This document shows positions 48,451 through 56,195 of a DNA stretch of 64,000 bases, one piece after another; within the stretch, counting starts at the first letter, position 1; every line of letters begins with the position of its first letter. The position numbers and the translations under genes are program-made. Origin of the DNA: Planctomycetota bacterium (GTDB lineage Bacteria > Planctomycetota > UBA8742 > UBA2392); the NCBI GenBank assembly GCA_027493625.1, contig JAOSKM010000001.1:2256657-2320656 (forward strand), written 5' to 3'. The notes beneath the pieces were generated by a model, which searched no databases, was not told where the DNA came from, and worked only from the letters and a program-made list of their open reading frames with translations.

Positions 48451-49931
48451 CTATTCCTTGATCTGCGCGTTCAGGATGCGCTCGAGCCTTTTGTGGTCGC
48501 GGCGCAGGCCGACGGTTTTTCCCTGGCTCACGTGCACCAGCCCGGGCTTGGCGCCCTTGGGCTTGTGCACGTGCTTGATCGGCGCTACGTGCACGTCCAC
48601 GCGGCTGGCGTCTTTCATCTTGCTGAAGTGCGTGCACAGCTCGGCCGCCTCCAGGACGCTTTCCTGCGGCGGGTCTTTGCGGCCGCCGGTGCGCAGCACG
48701 GTGTGGCTGCCGGGATAGCCTTCAATGTGGAAGAACCAGTCGTTGCCCGCGGCCAGCTTGGTGGTCAGGTAATCGTTGCCCGCGTCACTCTTGCCCACCC
48801 AGACTTCCAGCCCGTCGCTGGTGCGGTAGCGGCGCGGCAGCATGCGGCCGGGGACTTCCTTTTTTCGGGCTTCTTTTTCGGCGGGCGTTTTTCTCGGCCT
48901 TGGGGCAGTGCTTGTCGCAGAGTTCCTTGATCAGCGGGCGCTCGGCGAAAGCCTGCAGGGCCGCCATGTCGGTGATCGCCGCCAGCTCGGCCTGCAGGGC
49001 GGTGATGTCGGACAGGTGCGACTTGGTGATCTCAAGCTGCTGGCCCAGCATGTTGGTGCCGACCAGCCCCTTGTGGTACTTCTTGAAGTAGCGCTCAAGG
49101 TTCTCGGCCGGCGTGAGCTGCGGGTCGAGGGCGATTTTGACTTCCTCGCCGGTTTCGTAATCGCGCGCGACCACGTGTGTGTCGCCGGCCGAAACGGTGC
49201 TCATCACCTGCTTCAGCAGCTCGCCGTGGCGTTTCTTTTCGCGTGCGTCCTTGGCTTCCTCGAGCTCTTTTTTCAATCTTGTCCGTGCGGCGGCTGGCGA
49301 AGTCGAGTTCCTTGCGCAGGGCCATTTCCAGGCGCTGGCGCAATTCTTCAAGCGCGAGCTTGTCGGCCTCAGCCGCGTAGTGGGCCGCGACCGCCTGCAG
49401 ATAGCCTTCGTCGGGCACATCAGCCCAGCGGTCGGCGCCTTCGCTTGCGTTCTCGGGGCGCGGCGGATTCGACCAGGCTTCCCCCACCGCGACGCCGGCG
49501 TCTTTCAGGGCAGCGCGCACCTTGCCCTCGGCGTCCACGGCGTACAGGTTGCTGCGCGGGCCCATCAGGCACAGCAGCAGCTCGACGGCGCCTTCTTTCC
49601 CCTCGATCAGCACGCCGCAGATGCGGTCGTCATTCACCAGCCGCAAACCCGCCAGCTTGGCGCGGTTCAGGCGGGCTTTCAGAAAGGCCGCGAAGTCCGG
49701 CGGCCAGGGCGGCGCCGTGGGTGCGCTCTCCAGCGTGCCGACGCGCCCCAGCGCGCGCTGGGTGCTGAGCACCAGCCAGCTCTTGCCGCCTTCGCCGGCC
49801 TGCTCGTCGAAACCGTACAGCTCGAGCACCAGGGTGTCGTCGTCGGGCTGCACCACGCGCTGCACGCGGCGGCCGACGACCAGCCTTTCCAGCAGCCGGA
49901 TGCTGCGACGAAGTTCGGCAAGCGAAAGCAT
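48451..49931 (-). CDS. NFACT family protein (Rqc2/RqcH homologue), two apparent frameshifts
   Basis: Starting at the ATG at 49929-49931 (MLSLAELRRSIRLLERLV), the protein has the NFACT-N domain, a middle coiled-coil (ELEEAKDAREKKRHGELLKQ), and a C-terminal NFACT-R (DUF814) domain with YRTSDGLEVWVGKSDAGNDY and WFFHIEGYPGSHTVLR. In bacteria, RqcH adds alanine tails to stalled nascent chains on split 50S subunits. Two frame breaks, at ATTGAAAAAAGAG (about 49274) and CCGAAAAAAGGA (about 48868), are each cured by removing one A, giving 492 residues. Identical A-run excess in both places suggests sequence error. Confidence 0.88.
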
Positions 49932-50023
49932 GGCGCAGAGCTTAGCGGGGCGGCGTGGCCGTCGCCACTGGCACCCCGTCAACCAGGTCCTGCGACAGTT
50001 GCAGGTGTCGGACGATGTGGTAA

Positions 50024-50296
50024 CCGCGAAGAGCCGCCAAGGACCGCGAAGACCTTTAGCTTCGTGGCCCATTGTGGTGCTTCGCAGTTGGATTGATGCG
50101 TTCATGGGCCACGAAAACACGAAAGCACAAAAGGTACTGCCACAAAAACTGCCTGCGGTTTTCGTGTGCCGTTGTTTTGTGCTTTGGTGTTTTCGTGGCC
50201 TGTCTGCAGTCGGAGACGGGTTGAAACCGCGAAGAGCCGCGAAGGACCGCCAAGACCTTTAGCTTCGCGGCACTTTGCGGTGCTTCGCGGTTGCAT
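50024..50296. repeat. Large composite word hairpin
   Basis: The spacer 49932-50340 holds no gene. Two direct copies of a ~68-base unit (AACCGCGAAGAGCCGC...AGACCTTTAGCTTCG...GCTTCGC(A/G)GTTG) lie at about 50028-50093 and 50223-50290. Each is itself partly palindromic. Between them is a hairpin with 26-base arms, GGCCACGAAAACACGAAAGC-ACAAAA and its near-perfect complement (one mismatch), around a loop with TGCC/GGCA words. Confidence 0.85.
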
Positions 50297-50340
50297 TTCC
50301 GGACAGAGCGCAACTGGAGGAGAACTTGCCCGACGCTGTA

Positions 50341-51216
50341 CTAGCTCTGGCACTTGGGGCAGTAATGCGTGCCGCGCTGGCCCACGGTAATGCGCTTGAT
50401 CGGCGTGCCGCAGACCTTGCAGGGCTGGCCGGTACGCGCGTAGACCATGCGCTCGTCCTGGTAGCCGCCGTCCTGGCCGTCCGGGTTGATCCAGTCGCTG
50501 ATGCTGCTGCCGCCCGTGTCGATGCTGCGCTGCAGCACCTTGCGGATGTTGGCGGCCAGGGCTTCACACTCGGCGCGCGTCAGCTTGCCCGCCTTGCGCG
50601 TGGGGCGCACGCCGCTCAGGAACAGGGCTTCGTCGGCGTAGATGTTGCCGACGCCGGCGATCACGGCCTGGTTCATGACCAGGTTCTTGGCGGCGAGGCT
50701 CTTCCTGCGGCTCGCCTGCCACAGGGTTTCGCCGGTTGCTTCCAGTGCATCAGGGCCGAGCTTGTCGAGGCGTTCGTCGGATTCGCCCTTGGCCAGCCAC
50801 TTCACCTTGCCGAACTTGCGCACGTCGCGGAACCAGATTTCCGGCCCGCCGTCGGCGAACGCGATGCGCAGGTGCGTGTGCGAGTCGGGCTTGAAAACCG
50901 CCTGCTCGGCGGGTTTCAGGCTGGCGCGCGCGGTGCTGCTGAGCAGGCGGGGGCTGCTGCTGCCCTGCACGAAAAGCTGGCCCGTCATGCCCAGGTGCAG
51001 CAGCAGCCGCGAGCCGTCATCCAGCTCCGCCACCAGGTACTTGCCGTGGCGGTTGAGCGCAGTGACCGAGCGCCCCTTCAAGCGCCGCTTGAGTTCAGCA
51101 GGCGGCGTCAGGAAGAAGTAGCTCTCGGCCGTGGTGTGCACGGCCGCGATGGCGCGGCCCAATAAAGAGGAGGTAATCTTGCGCCGCGTGATTTCAACTT
51201 CCGGCAACTCGGGCAT
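50341..51216 (-). CDS. mutM: Formamidopyrimidine-DNA glycosylase MutM/Fpg
   Basis: This base-excision repair enzyme removes 8-oxoguanine and formamidopyrimidines. From the ATG at 51216 the 291-residue protein starts MPELPEVE (catalytic Pro2 and Glu3) and keeps the NRHGKYL lysine region and FRDVRKFG. It ends in the four-Cys zinc finger CKVCGTPIKRITVGQRGTHY-CPKCQ. All key residues are present. The frame is open upstream, but those residues lie in the divergent promoter and are not family-like. Confidence 0.95.
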   Translation of the reverse strand: MPELPEVEITRRKITSSLLGRAIAAVHTTAESYFFLTPPAELKRRLKGRSVTALNRHGKYLVAELDDGSRLLLHLGMTGQLFVQGSSSPRLLSSTARASLKPAEQAVFKPDSHTHLRIAFADGGPEIWFRDVRKFGKVKWLAKGESDERLDKLGPDALEATGETLWQASRRKSLAAKNLVMNQAVIAGVGNIYADEALFLSGVRPTRKAGKLTRAECEALAANIRKVLQRSIDTGGSSISDWINPDGQDGGYQDERMVYARTGQPCKVCGTPIKRITVGQRGTHYCPKCQS

Positions 51217-51310
51217 GGCGCGGCTTATACCACACGGCCGGCCGGGCCACTCGCCGCAGTTGCTTGTGTCCATCTGTGTTCAAGCGTGGTTCGATTGGTA
51301 AACAGGCAGC

Positions 51311-53134
51311 ATGCCCGACGACCTGACCATCAAGGACATCGAGCGCCCCATGCGGCGGCTGTTCGGCTACATGCGCCCGATGCGCGTGCGGCTGGGACTT
51401 GGCGTCACCTCAAGCGTGATCAACAAGGTGCTCGACCTCGCGCCGCCGATCCTGGTCGCGTGGCTGATCGACAGCGTCACGGGCAACACGCCGCTATGGA
51501 TGAAATCCACGCTGGGGCTGGGCACCACCATGAGCCAGGTGGTGTTCCTGGCCGTGCTGACGGTGATCATCTTCGCGCTCGAAAGCGTCTCGCAGTGGGG
51601 CTACGCCTACGGCTTCATGACCGTCAGTCAGGACATGCAGCACCAGCTGCGCATTGACGCGTACTCGCGCATGCAGGACCGCGAGATCCGCTTCTTCGAA
51701 GAGCACCGCCTCGGCAAGACGCTCGCCATGCTGAACGACGACGTCAACCAGCTCGAGCGCTTCTTCAACAACGCCTTCAACGAAATCGTGCAGCTGGTGG
51801 TGCTGATCCTGTTCGCGGGCGGCGTCATGTTCAGCATCGCGCCGAGCCTCGCGGCCGTCGGGCTGGTGACCATCCCCATCGTCGTGTTCGGCAGCCTGAA
51901 ATTCAGCAAGCTGCTGGAGCCGCGCTACAAGGGCGTTCGCGAGTCCGTGGGCGAAGTGGCCTCGCGCCTCGAGAACAACATCGGCGGCATTCTCGTGATC
52001 AAGAGCTTCACGGCCGAGCGCTACGAGACCGAGCGCGTGCGCCACGCCAGCGAGGCCTACCGCAAAGCCAACCACCACGCCATCAAGCTGTCGGCCGTGT
52101 TCGTGCCGATCATCCGCATGGCGATCGCGCTGGGCTTTGCGGCGGTGATCGTGCTGGGCGGCTGGTGGGTCACGCGCGGACAGATGACCGCCGGCGAACT
52201 GGTGCTGTTCTGCATGATGATCCAGCGCCTGCTGTGGCCGCTGACTCGTTTGGGCTCAACCTTCGACGAGTACCAGCGCGCGCGGGCCAGCGCCATGCGG
52301 ATCTTCGGGCTGCTGGACACTCCCAGCCGCGTGCAGGACCCGGCCCAGCCGGTGCCCATGCAGCGGGCGCAGGGCGAAGTCGAGTTCGACAACGTGCAGT
52401 TCAAGTATCGCGACCGCGAGCCGGTGCTGAACGGCCTGCGGCTAATCGTCAAGGCCGGGGAGATGATCGGCATCGCGGGCACCACCGGCGCGGGCAAGAG
52501 CACGCTGATCAAGCTGCTGCTGCGGCTGTATGACGTGAACGAGGGCGCGATCCTGATCGACGGCGTGGACATCCGCAAGCTGGCCCAGCACGACCTGCGC
52601 CGCCAGATCGCGCTGGTGAGCCAGGACGTGTTCCTGTTCCATGGCACGATCCGCGAGAACATCGCCTACCCCGGCGTTGACGTGACCGACGCGCAGGTGA
52701 TCGAGGCCAGCACCCATGCGCACTTCCACGAGTTCGTGACCAGCCTGCCTAACGGCTACGACACCATCGTCGGCGAGCGCGGCATCAAGCTCAGCGGCGG
52801 CCAGCGCCAGCGCCTCAGCATCGCGCGCGCGCTGCTGAAAGACGCGCCGATCCTGGTGCTGGACGAGGCCACCAGCAGCGTGGACACGGAAACCGAGCGC
52901 ATCATCCAGCAGAACCTGGAGGAGATGACCTCCGGCCGCACGGCGCTGGTGATCGCGCACCGGCTCAGCACGATCCGCCGGGCGGACCGCATCGTGGTGA
53001 TCAAGGACGGCCGCGTGGAAGAAGAAGGCCACCACGACCAGCTGGTGGAAAAGGGCGGCGCCTACGCCGAGCTGTGGGCGGTGCAGAGCGGCGCGGCAGT
53101 GGCATCGGCTTCCAGCCCAATACTGCGGGGTTAA
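51311..53134 (+). CDS. ABC-type exporter (membrane + ATPase fused)
   Basis: The 607-residue half-transporter has six membrane helices in the first ~330 residues. The ATPase domain follows: Walker A GTTGAGKST (~391-399), Q-loop VSQDVFLF, signature LSGGQRQRLSIARAL (~495), Walker B ILVLDEATS (~514) and the switch histidine in IAHRLST. This is the MsbA/LmrA-like type that works as a dimer. Substrate unknown. The last codons (SASSPILRG and the stop) lie in the left arm of the large palindromic element, so the C-terminus may have been re-formed by it. Confidence 0.94.
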   Translation: MPDDLTIKDIERPMRRLFGYMRPMRVRLGLGVTSSVINKVLDLAPPILVAWLIDSVTGNTPLWMKSTLGLGTTMSQVVFLAVLTVIIFALESVSQWGYAYGFMTVSQDMQHQLRIDAYSRMQDREIRFFEEHRLGKTLAMLNDDVNQLERFFNNAFNEIVQLVVLILFAGGVMFSIAPSLAAVGLVTIPIVVFGSLKFSKLLEPRYKGVRESVGEVASRLENNIGGILVIKSFTAERYETERVRHASEAYRKANHHAIKLSAVFVPIIRMAIALGFAAVIVLGGWWVTRGQMTAGELVLFCMMIQRLLWPLTRLGSTFDEYQRARASAMRIFGLLDTPSRVQDPAQPVPMQRAQGEVEFDNVQFKYRDREPVLNGLRLIVKAGEMIGIAGTTGAGKSTLIKLLLRLYDVNEGAILIDGVDIRKLAQHDLRRQIALVSQDVFLFHGTIRENIAYPGVDVTDAQVIEASTHAHFHEFVTSLPNGYDTIVGERGIKLSGGQRQRLSIARALLKDAPILVLDEATSSVDTETERIIQQNLEEMTSGRTALVIAHRLSTIRRADRIVVIKDGRVEEEGHHDQLVEKGGAYAELWAVQSGAAVASASSPILRG

Positions 53135-53499
53135 GGAGTTTCGCGGCAGACTCCGACGTGCAGATTGTATCGGCAGTCAGGCGCGGAGCGCCGTAACAAT
53201 TGTTAGCCCCGCCGGTTGGCGCCTAGCGCAGCGAGGCGCCAACAAGGCGGGGGTTACGGGCAAAAGAGGTTTGAGAGGCGCGGAGCGCCGGCACAACGGC
53301 CGCTTGCGGCCGATCGGTCCTCGCGGCAAGCGCCGCGAGTGTGTCGGCGCTCCGCGCCTTTGATCGTTCTTCCGCCGATTACCCCCACCGAACGCCGGAG
53401 GCGTTCGGTGGGGGCTTCCACTGTGCAGGCGCTCCGCGCCAAAGAGCTAAACCGACGACTGTTTCGCCTTAACCCCGCAGTATTGGGCTTCCAGCCGAT
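53104..53499. repeat. Multi-branched palindromic element of about 400 bp
   Basis: The outer arms GCCCAATACTGCGGGGTTAA-GG (53115-53136) and its exact complement (53467-53488) enclose nested stems. GGCGCGGAGCGCC at 53180 and 53277 pairs with GGCGCTCCGCGCC at 53428 and 53346. Within these lie hairpins at 53189-53261 (CCGTAAC, CCCCGCC, GTTGGCGCCT arms), 53298-53311, 53320-53339 and 53382-53414 (15-bp perfect stem, loop GGA). The spacer has no credible ORF. Possible readings are a MITE-like element, a structured RNA or a recombination target. Confidence 0.88.
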
Positions 53500-53611
53500 G
53501 ATTCGTACCACGCGCATCCTGCGCGTGCCGAGACAACGTCCGCGGATTAAGTGACGTGCCCGCAGTCACGGGTGGTAAACTCTCTCCCGCATTCTCGCAC
53601 GGGAGACCACC

Positions 53612-53985
53612 ATGGCTGACAGCTCGCCCCCGGAAGTCGTGCTGGACTGCGAAGCCGGCCGCCGCATGGGCTGCGCCAGCTTCTGCTGCCGGCTGCTGGT
53701 GCGACTGGCGCCCGGCGAAAAGCCCCCACCGGCAAGCTGCCCGCCGAGCGTTTCGTGCCCAAGCGCGACGACGGCCTGTGCGAACACTTCGACGCCGCCA
53801 CCGGCCGCTGCCTGGTGTGGCACAAGCGCCCGGAGATCTGCCGGAAGTACGACTGCAACGAGCACGAGCTGCTGCAGGTGGTGCTGCAGGAAGGCTTCAC
53901 CACGCTGTCGGCGCTGGTCACCAGCCAGGCCTGCATTCCCGCCGAGTGCCGCAAGTTCGTGCCGTACATCCAGACGGACGCTTGA
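53612..53985 (+). CDS. YkgJ-like Cys-rich (metal-chelating) protein, one apparent frameshift
   Basis: The first part reads DCEAGRRMGCASFCCRLLVR and the second, in another frame, RDDGLCEHFDAATGRCLVWH-KRPEICRKYDC. Together they give the spaced cysteines of the YkgJ/CxxCxxCC family thought to bind Zn or Fe. The break is in AAGCCCCCACCGGC (about 53728). Adding one C joins them into 124 residues. The cytosolic function of the family is poorly known. The next gene starts 44 bases downstream. Confidence 0.82.
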
Positions 53986-54029
53986 GCGCACATGCCACGA
54001 TTCTGCTAATGTGCTCACGGAGGAATTCC

Positions 54030-55439
54030 ATGCGGATGCTGTTGCTGATTGTGCTGCTGTGCGCACCCCTTCTCTATTCACAAGCTGACCCGGTTCTCAA
54101 GCCCGCGCCCAAGGCCGGCCAGGCCGATATCGCCGACGGCGAAGAAGCCTTCGAAGCGGGCCGCATGCAGGAGGCCGTGGACGCCTTCACCCGCGCGCTC
54201 AAGGCCCAGCCTAAAAATGACGAGGTGCTGGCCTACCGCGCGGCCGCGTACGTGGCGCTGGGCAAACTTGACGACGCAATGGCCGACGCGGAGGAAGCGA
54301 TCAAGCTGGAATCCGCCTTCAGCCTGGCCTGGAACACGCGCGGCTACCTGCGCTGGATGCGCGGTGACTTCAAGGGCGCGGTGTCCGACTACACGGCCGC
54401 GATCGCCTACGCCGCGGACGACCGCCGCGTGGACACCGGCGGGCGCGCGCAGATGTACCAGAACCGCGGCGTGGCCTGGCAGGACGCCGGCAACACCGAC
54501 CGCGCGCTGCTCGACTTCGACACCTGCATCGCGCTGCAGCCGGATAACCCGGCGTTCTACGAGAACCGCGGGCTGATCTACGTGGACAAGCAGCTGTTCG
54601 ACGTGGCGTTCAAGGACTTCGACCGAGCGCTGGAACTGGACGCTAAAAACGCCCGCGGCTACGTGAACCGCGCCTGGGCCGCGCGGCTGATGGGCGACTT
54701 CGAACAGGCCGTGCGCGACTACAGCCAGGCCCTGCGCCTGAAGCCGGACTACGGCCAGGCGCTGATCGGCCGCGGCTACGCCTGGATCGGCTGGGAGAGG
54801 CCGGAGCTGGCCAAGAAGGATTTTGAGTCGGCGGAGAAGCTGGAGGGCTTTGAATCGGCGGCGCAGGTCGGGATTGGCGAACTGGCGATGCTGAACGGCG
54901 ACGCCTCGGAGGCATTGAAACACTTTACCAAGGCGCAGCTGTTGGACACCTGGAGCGCCCCGGCCTGGCAAGGCGTGGCGCGGGCACAGCTGCTGCTCAA
55001 GTCGTACAAGCAGGCCGATGAGTCCGTGCGCGTCTTGTGCCGCATGGCCCCGCAGAACGTGGAACACTGGCTGCTGTGCGCGGAGATTCAGGAAGCACGG
55101 GCCGATTGGGAAGGCGCTGTGGCCGCACTCAACCGCGCGCTGGAACTCACGCCCGGCCACATCGGCTCGCTCAAGCGTCGCGTACGCGCCTATGCAAAAC
55201 TCGGAATGTTCAGCGCCGCGATGGGCGACGTCAACGTGATCGACCGCAGCGACCTGCTGGTAGGCTGTGTCGAAAGCGCCAGGGTTTCGCTTCTGGTGGG
55301 CGGCGACAGTTGGAAGCGCAGCGTGCTGGCGTACCTGGCCAGCGCCAAGGAACTGGGTGCGGACCTGTCGGCACTGAAGGACGACGCAGACTTCGCGAGC
55401 CTGAAGGACGACCCGGAGTTCAAGAAGCTGATCAGCTGA
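54030..55439 (+). CDS. Secreted TPR protein
   Basis: The ATG at 54030 has GGAGGA at the right spacing and a signal peptide (MRMLLLIVLLCAPLLYSQA). The 469-residue product then consists of about ten TPR units from residue ~35 to ~400 (AEEAIKLESAFSLAWNTRGY, DTCIALQPDNPAFYENRGLI, DRALELDAKNARGYVNRAWA). It probably scaffolds envelope proteins. It may be cotranscribed with the YkgJ-like gene. The terminal part (DLSALKDDADFASLKDDPEF) matches the usual end of such TPR proteins. Confidence 0.9.
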   Translation: MRMLLLIVLLCAPLLYSQADPVLKPAPKAGQADIADGEEAFEAGRMQEAVDAFTRALKAQPKNDEVLAYRAAAYVALGKLDDAMADAEEAIKLESAFSLAWNTRGYLRWMRGDFKGAVSDYTAAIAYAADDRRVDTGGRAQMYQNRGVAWQDAGNTDRALLDFDTCIALQPDNPAFYENRGLIYVDKQLFDVAFKDFDRALELDAKNARGYVNRAWAARLMGDFEQAVRDYSQALRLKPDYGQALIGRGYAWIGWERPELAKKDFESAEKLEGFESAAQVGIGELAMLNGDASEALKHFTKAQLLDTWSAPAWQGVARAQLLLKSYKQADESVRVLCRMAPQNVEHWLLCAEIQEARADWEGAVAALNRALELTPGHIGSLKRRVRAYAKLGMFSAAMGDVNVIDRSDLLVGCVESARVSLLVGGDSWKRSVLAYLASAKELGADLSALKDDADFASLKDDPEFKKLIS

Positions 55440-55451
55440 GGCTGTAGCGCC

Positions 55452-55575
55452 GAAGCCCGGGATGCATCCGCCCGACGAAGCCTTGGCGAAGTTGGAAATC
55501 CCGGGCGCGTCGCGGTGAGTTCGCTGGTGCAGACTGACTCGCCCGGTGTTTGCACACCGGGCTTTGGTTCCGGGT
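55452..55575. repeat. AAGCCCGGG...CCGGGCTTTGG element, copy B
   Basis: Begins GAAGCCCGGGATGCATCC, has the block GACGAAGCCTTGGCGAAGTT-GGAAATC (one or two changes from copy A at 28667), and ends GGTGTTTGCACACCGGGCTT-TGG. It lies after the TPR gene and touches the end of the convergent GNAT gene. Confidence 0.85.
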
Positions 55576-55583
55576 ACGTCGCG

Positions 55584-56138
55584 TTACCCAACCTGCCACG
55601 CGGGATTGATCAGCGCGGTCAGGATGTGGTCGCGCCACTGGCCGTCGAGCAGCAGGTAGTCGCGGGCGTAGCCTTCCACCACAAAACCCAGCCTGCGCAG
55701 CAGCGCGCCGCTGCGCTCGTTGCTCGGCATGTAGTTGGCGCTGATGCGATGGATACCCATCTGGGCGAACACCCAGGCGTTGGTCTGCTCCAGCATGCGG
55801 CGCAGCAGGCCTTTGCCCTCGCGAGCCGCGTCGATGCCGTAGCCCAGGAAACACTGCTGCAAAGGCCCGCGCATGAAGCTGGTGTAGTTGATGTGCCCGG
55901 CCACCTCCGCACCTTCCAGCAGAAACAGCCGCAGGCTCAGACCCGATCCGTATTCCTGCCGCGCCCTGGCCAGCCGGTCTGCCCAGAAAGCCGCCGTAAA
56001 GAAGCCCTCCTGCGGCTTGGGCTGCACGGGCGTGAAACGCGCGGCGTTGCGCTGGTAGTAGGCCGCCACGGCCTCAGCCAGCTCGGGGCCGGGCAGAGTG
56101 GCGGTGACCTGGTCAACTTGGAAGCTCGGCATCTTCAT
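55584..56138 (-). CDS. GNAT family N-acetyltransferase (RimJ/RimL type)
   Basis: The 184-residue protein has the ribosomal-protein-acetyltransferase layout: an N-terminal helix with AVAAYYQRNAARFTPVQP, a core strand LFLLEGAEVAGHINYTSF, the acetyl-CoA loop region FLGYGIDAAREGKGLLRRML (Gly-rich motif A), IHRISANYMPSNERSGALLR and RLGFVVEGYARDYLLLDGQW. In enteric bacteria the relatives acetylate ribosomal proteins; other substrates are common. Confidence 0.92.
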   Translation of the reverse strand: MKMPSFQVDQVTATLPGPELAEAVAAYYQRNAARFTPVQPKPQEGFFTAAFWADRLARARQEYGSGLSLRLFLLEGAEVAGHINYTSFMRGPLQQCFLGYGIDAAREGKGLLRRMLEQTNAWVFAQMGIHRISANYMPSNERSGALLRRLGFVVEGYARDYLLLDGQWRDHILTALINPAWQVG

Positions 56139-56195
56139 GGCCGCAACGTGCCAATGACAGCTGCCCCGCGCAAGCTGCCGGCCACTTACGCAGGC

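Noticed and set aside
31161..50296. Possible CRISPR array from regularly repeated words
   Set aside because: The words are degenerate, not separated by unique spacers, and form inverted arms; no cas gene is present.
53216..53554. 112-codon open frame within the palindromic element
   Set aside because: It consists of palindrome sequence, has no ribosome site and is Arg/Pro-rich; not a credible gene.
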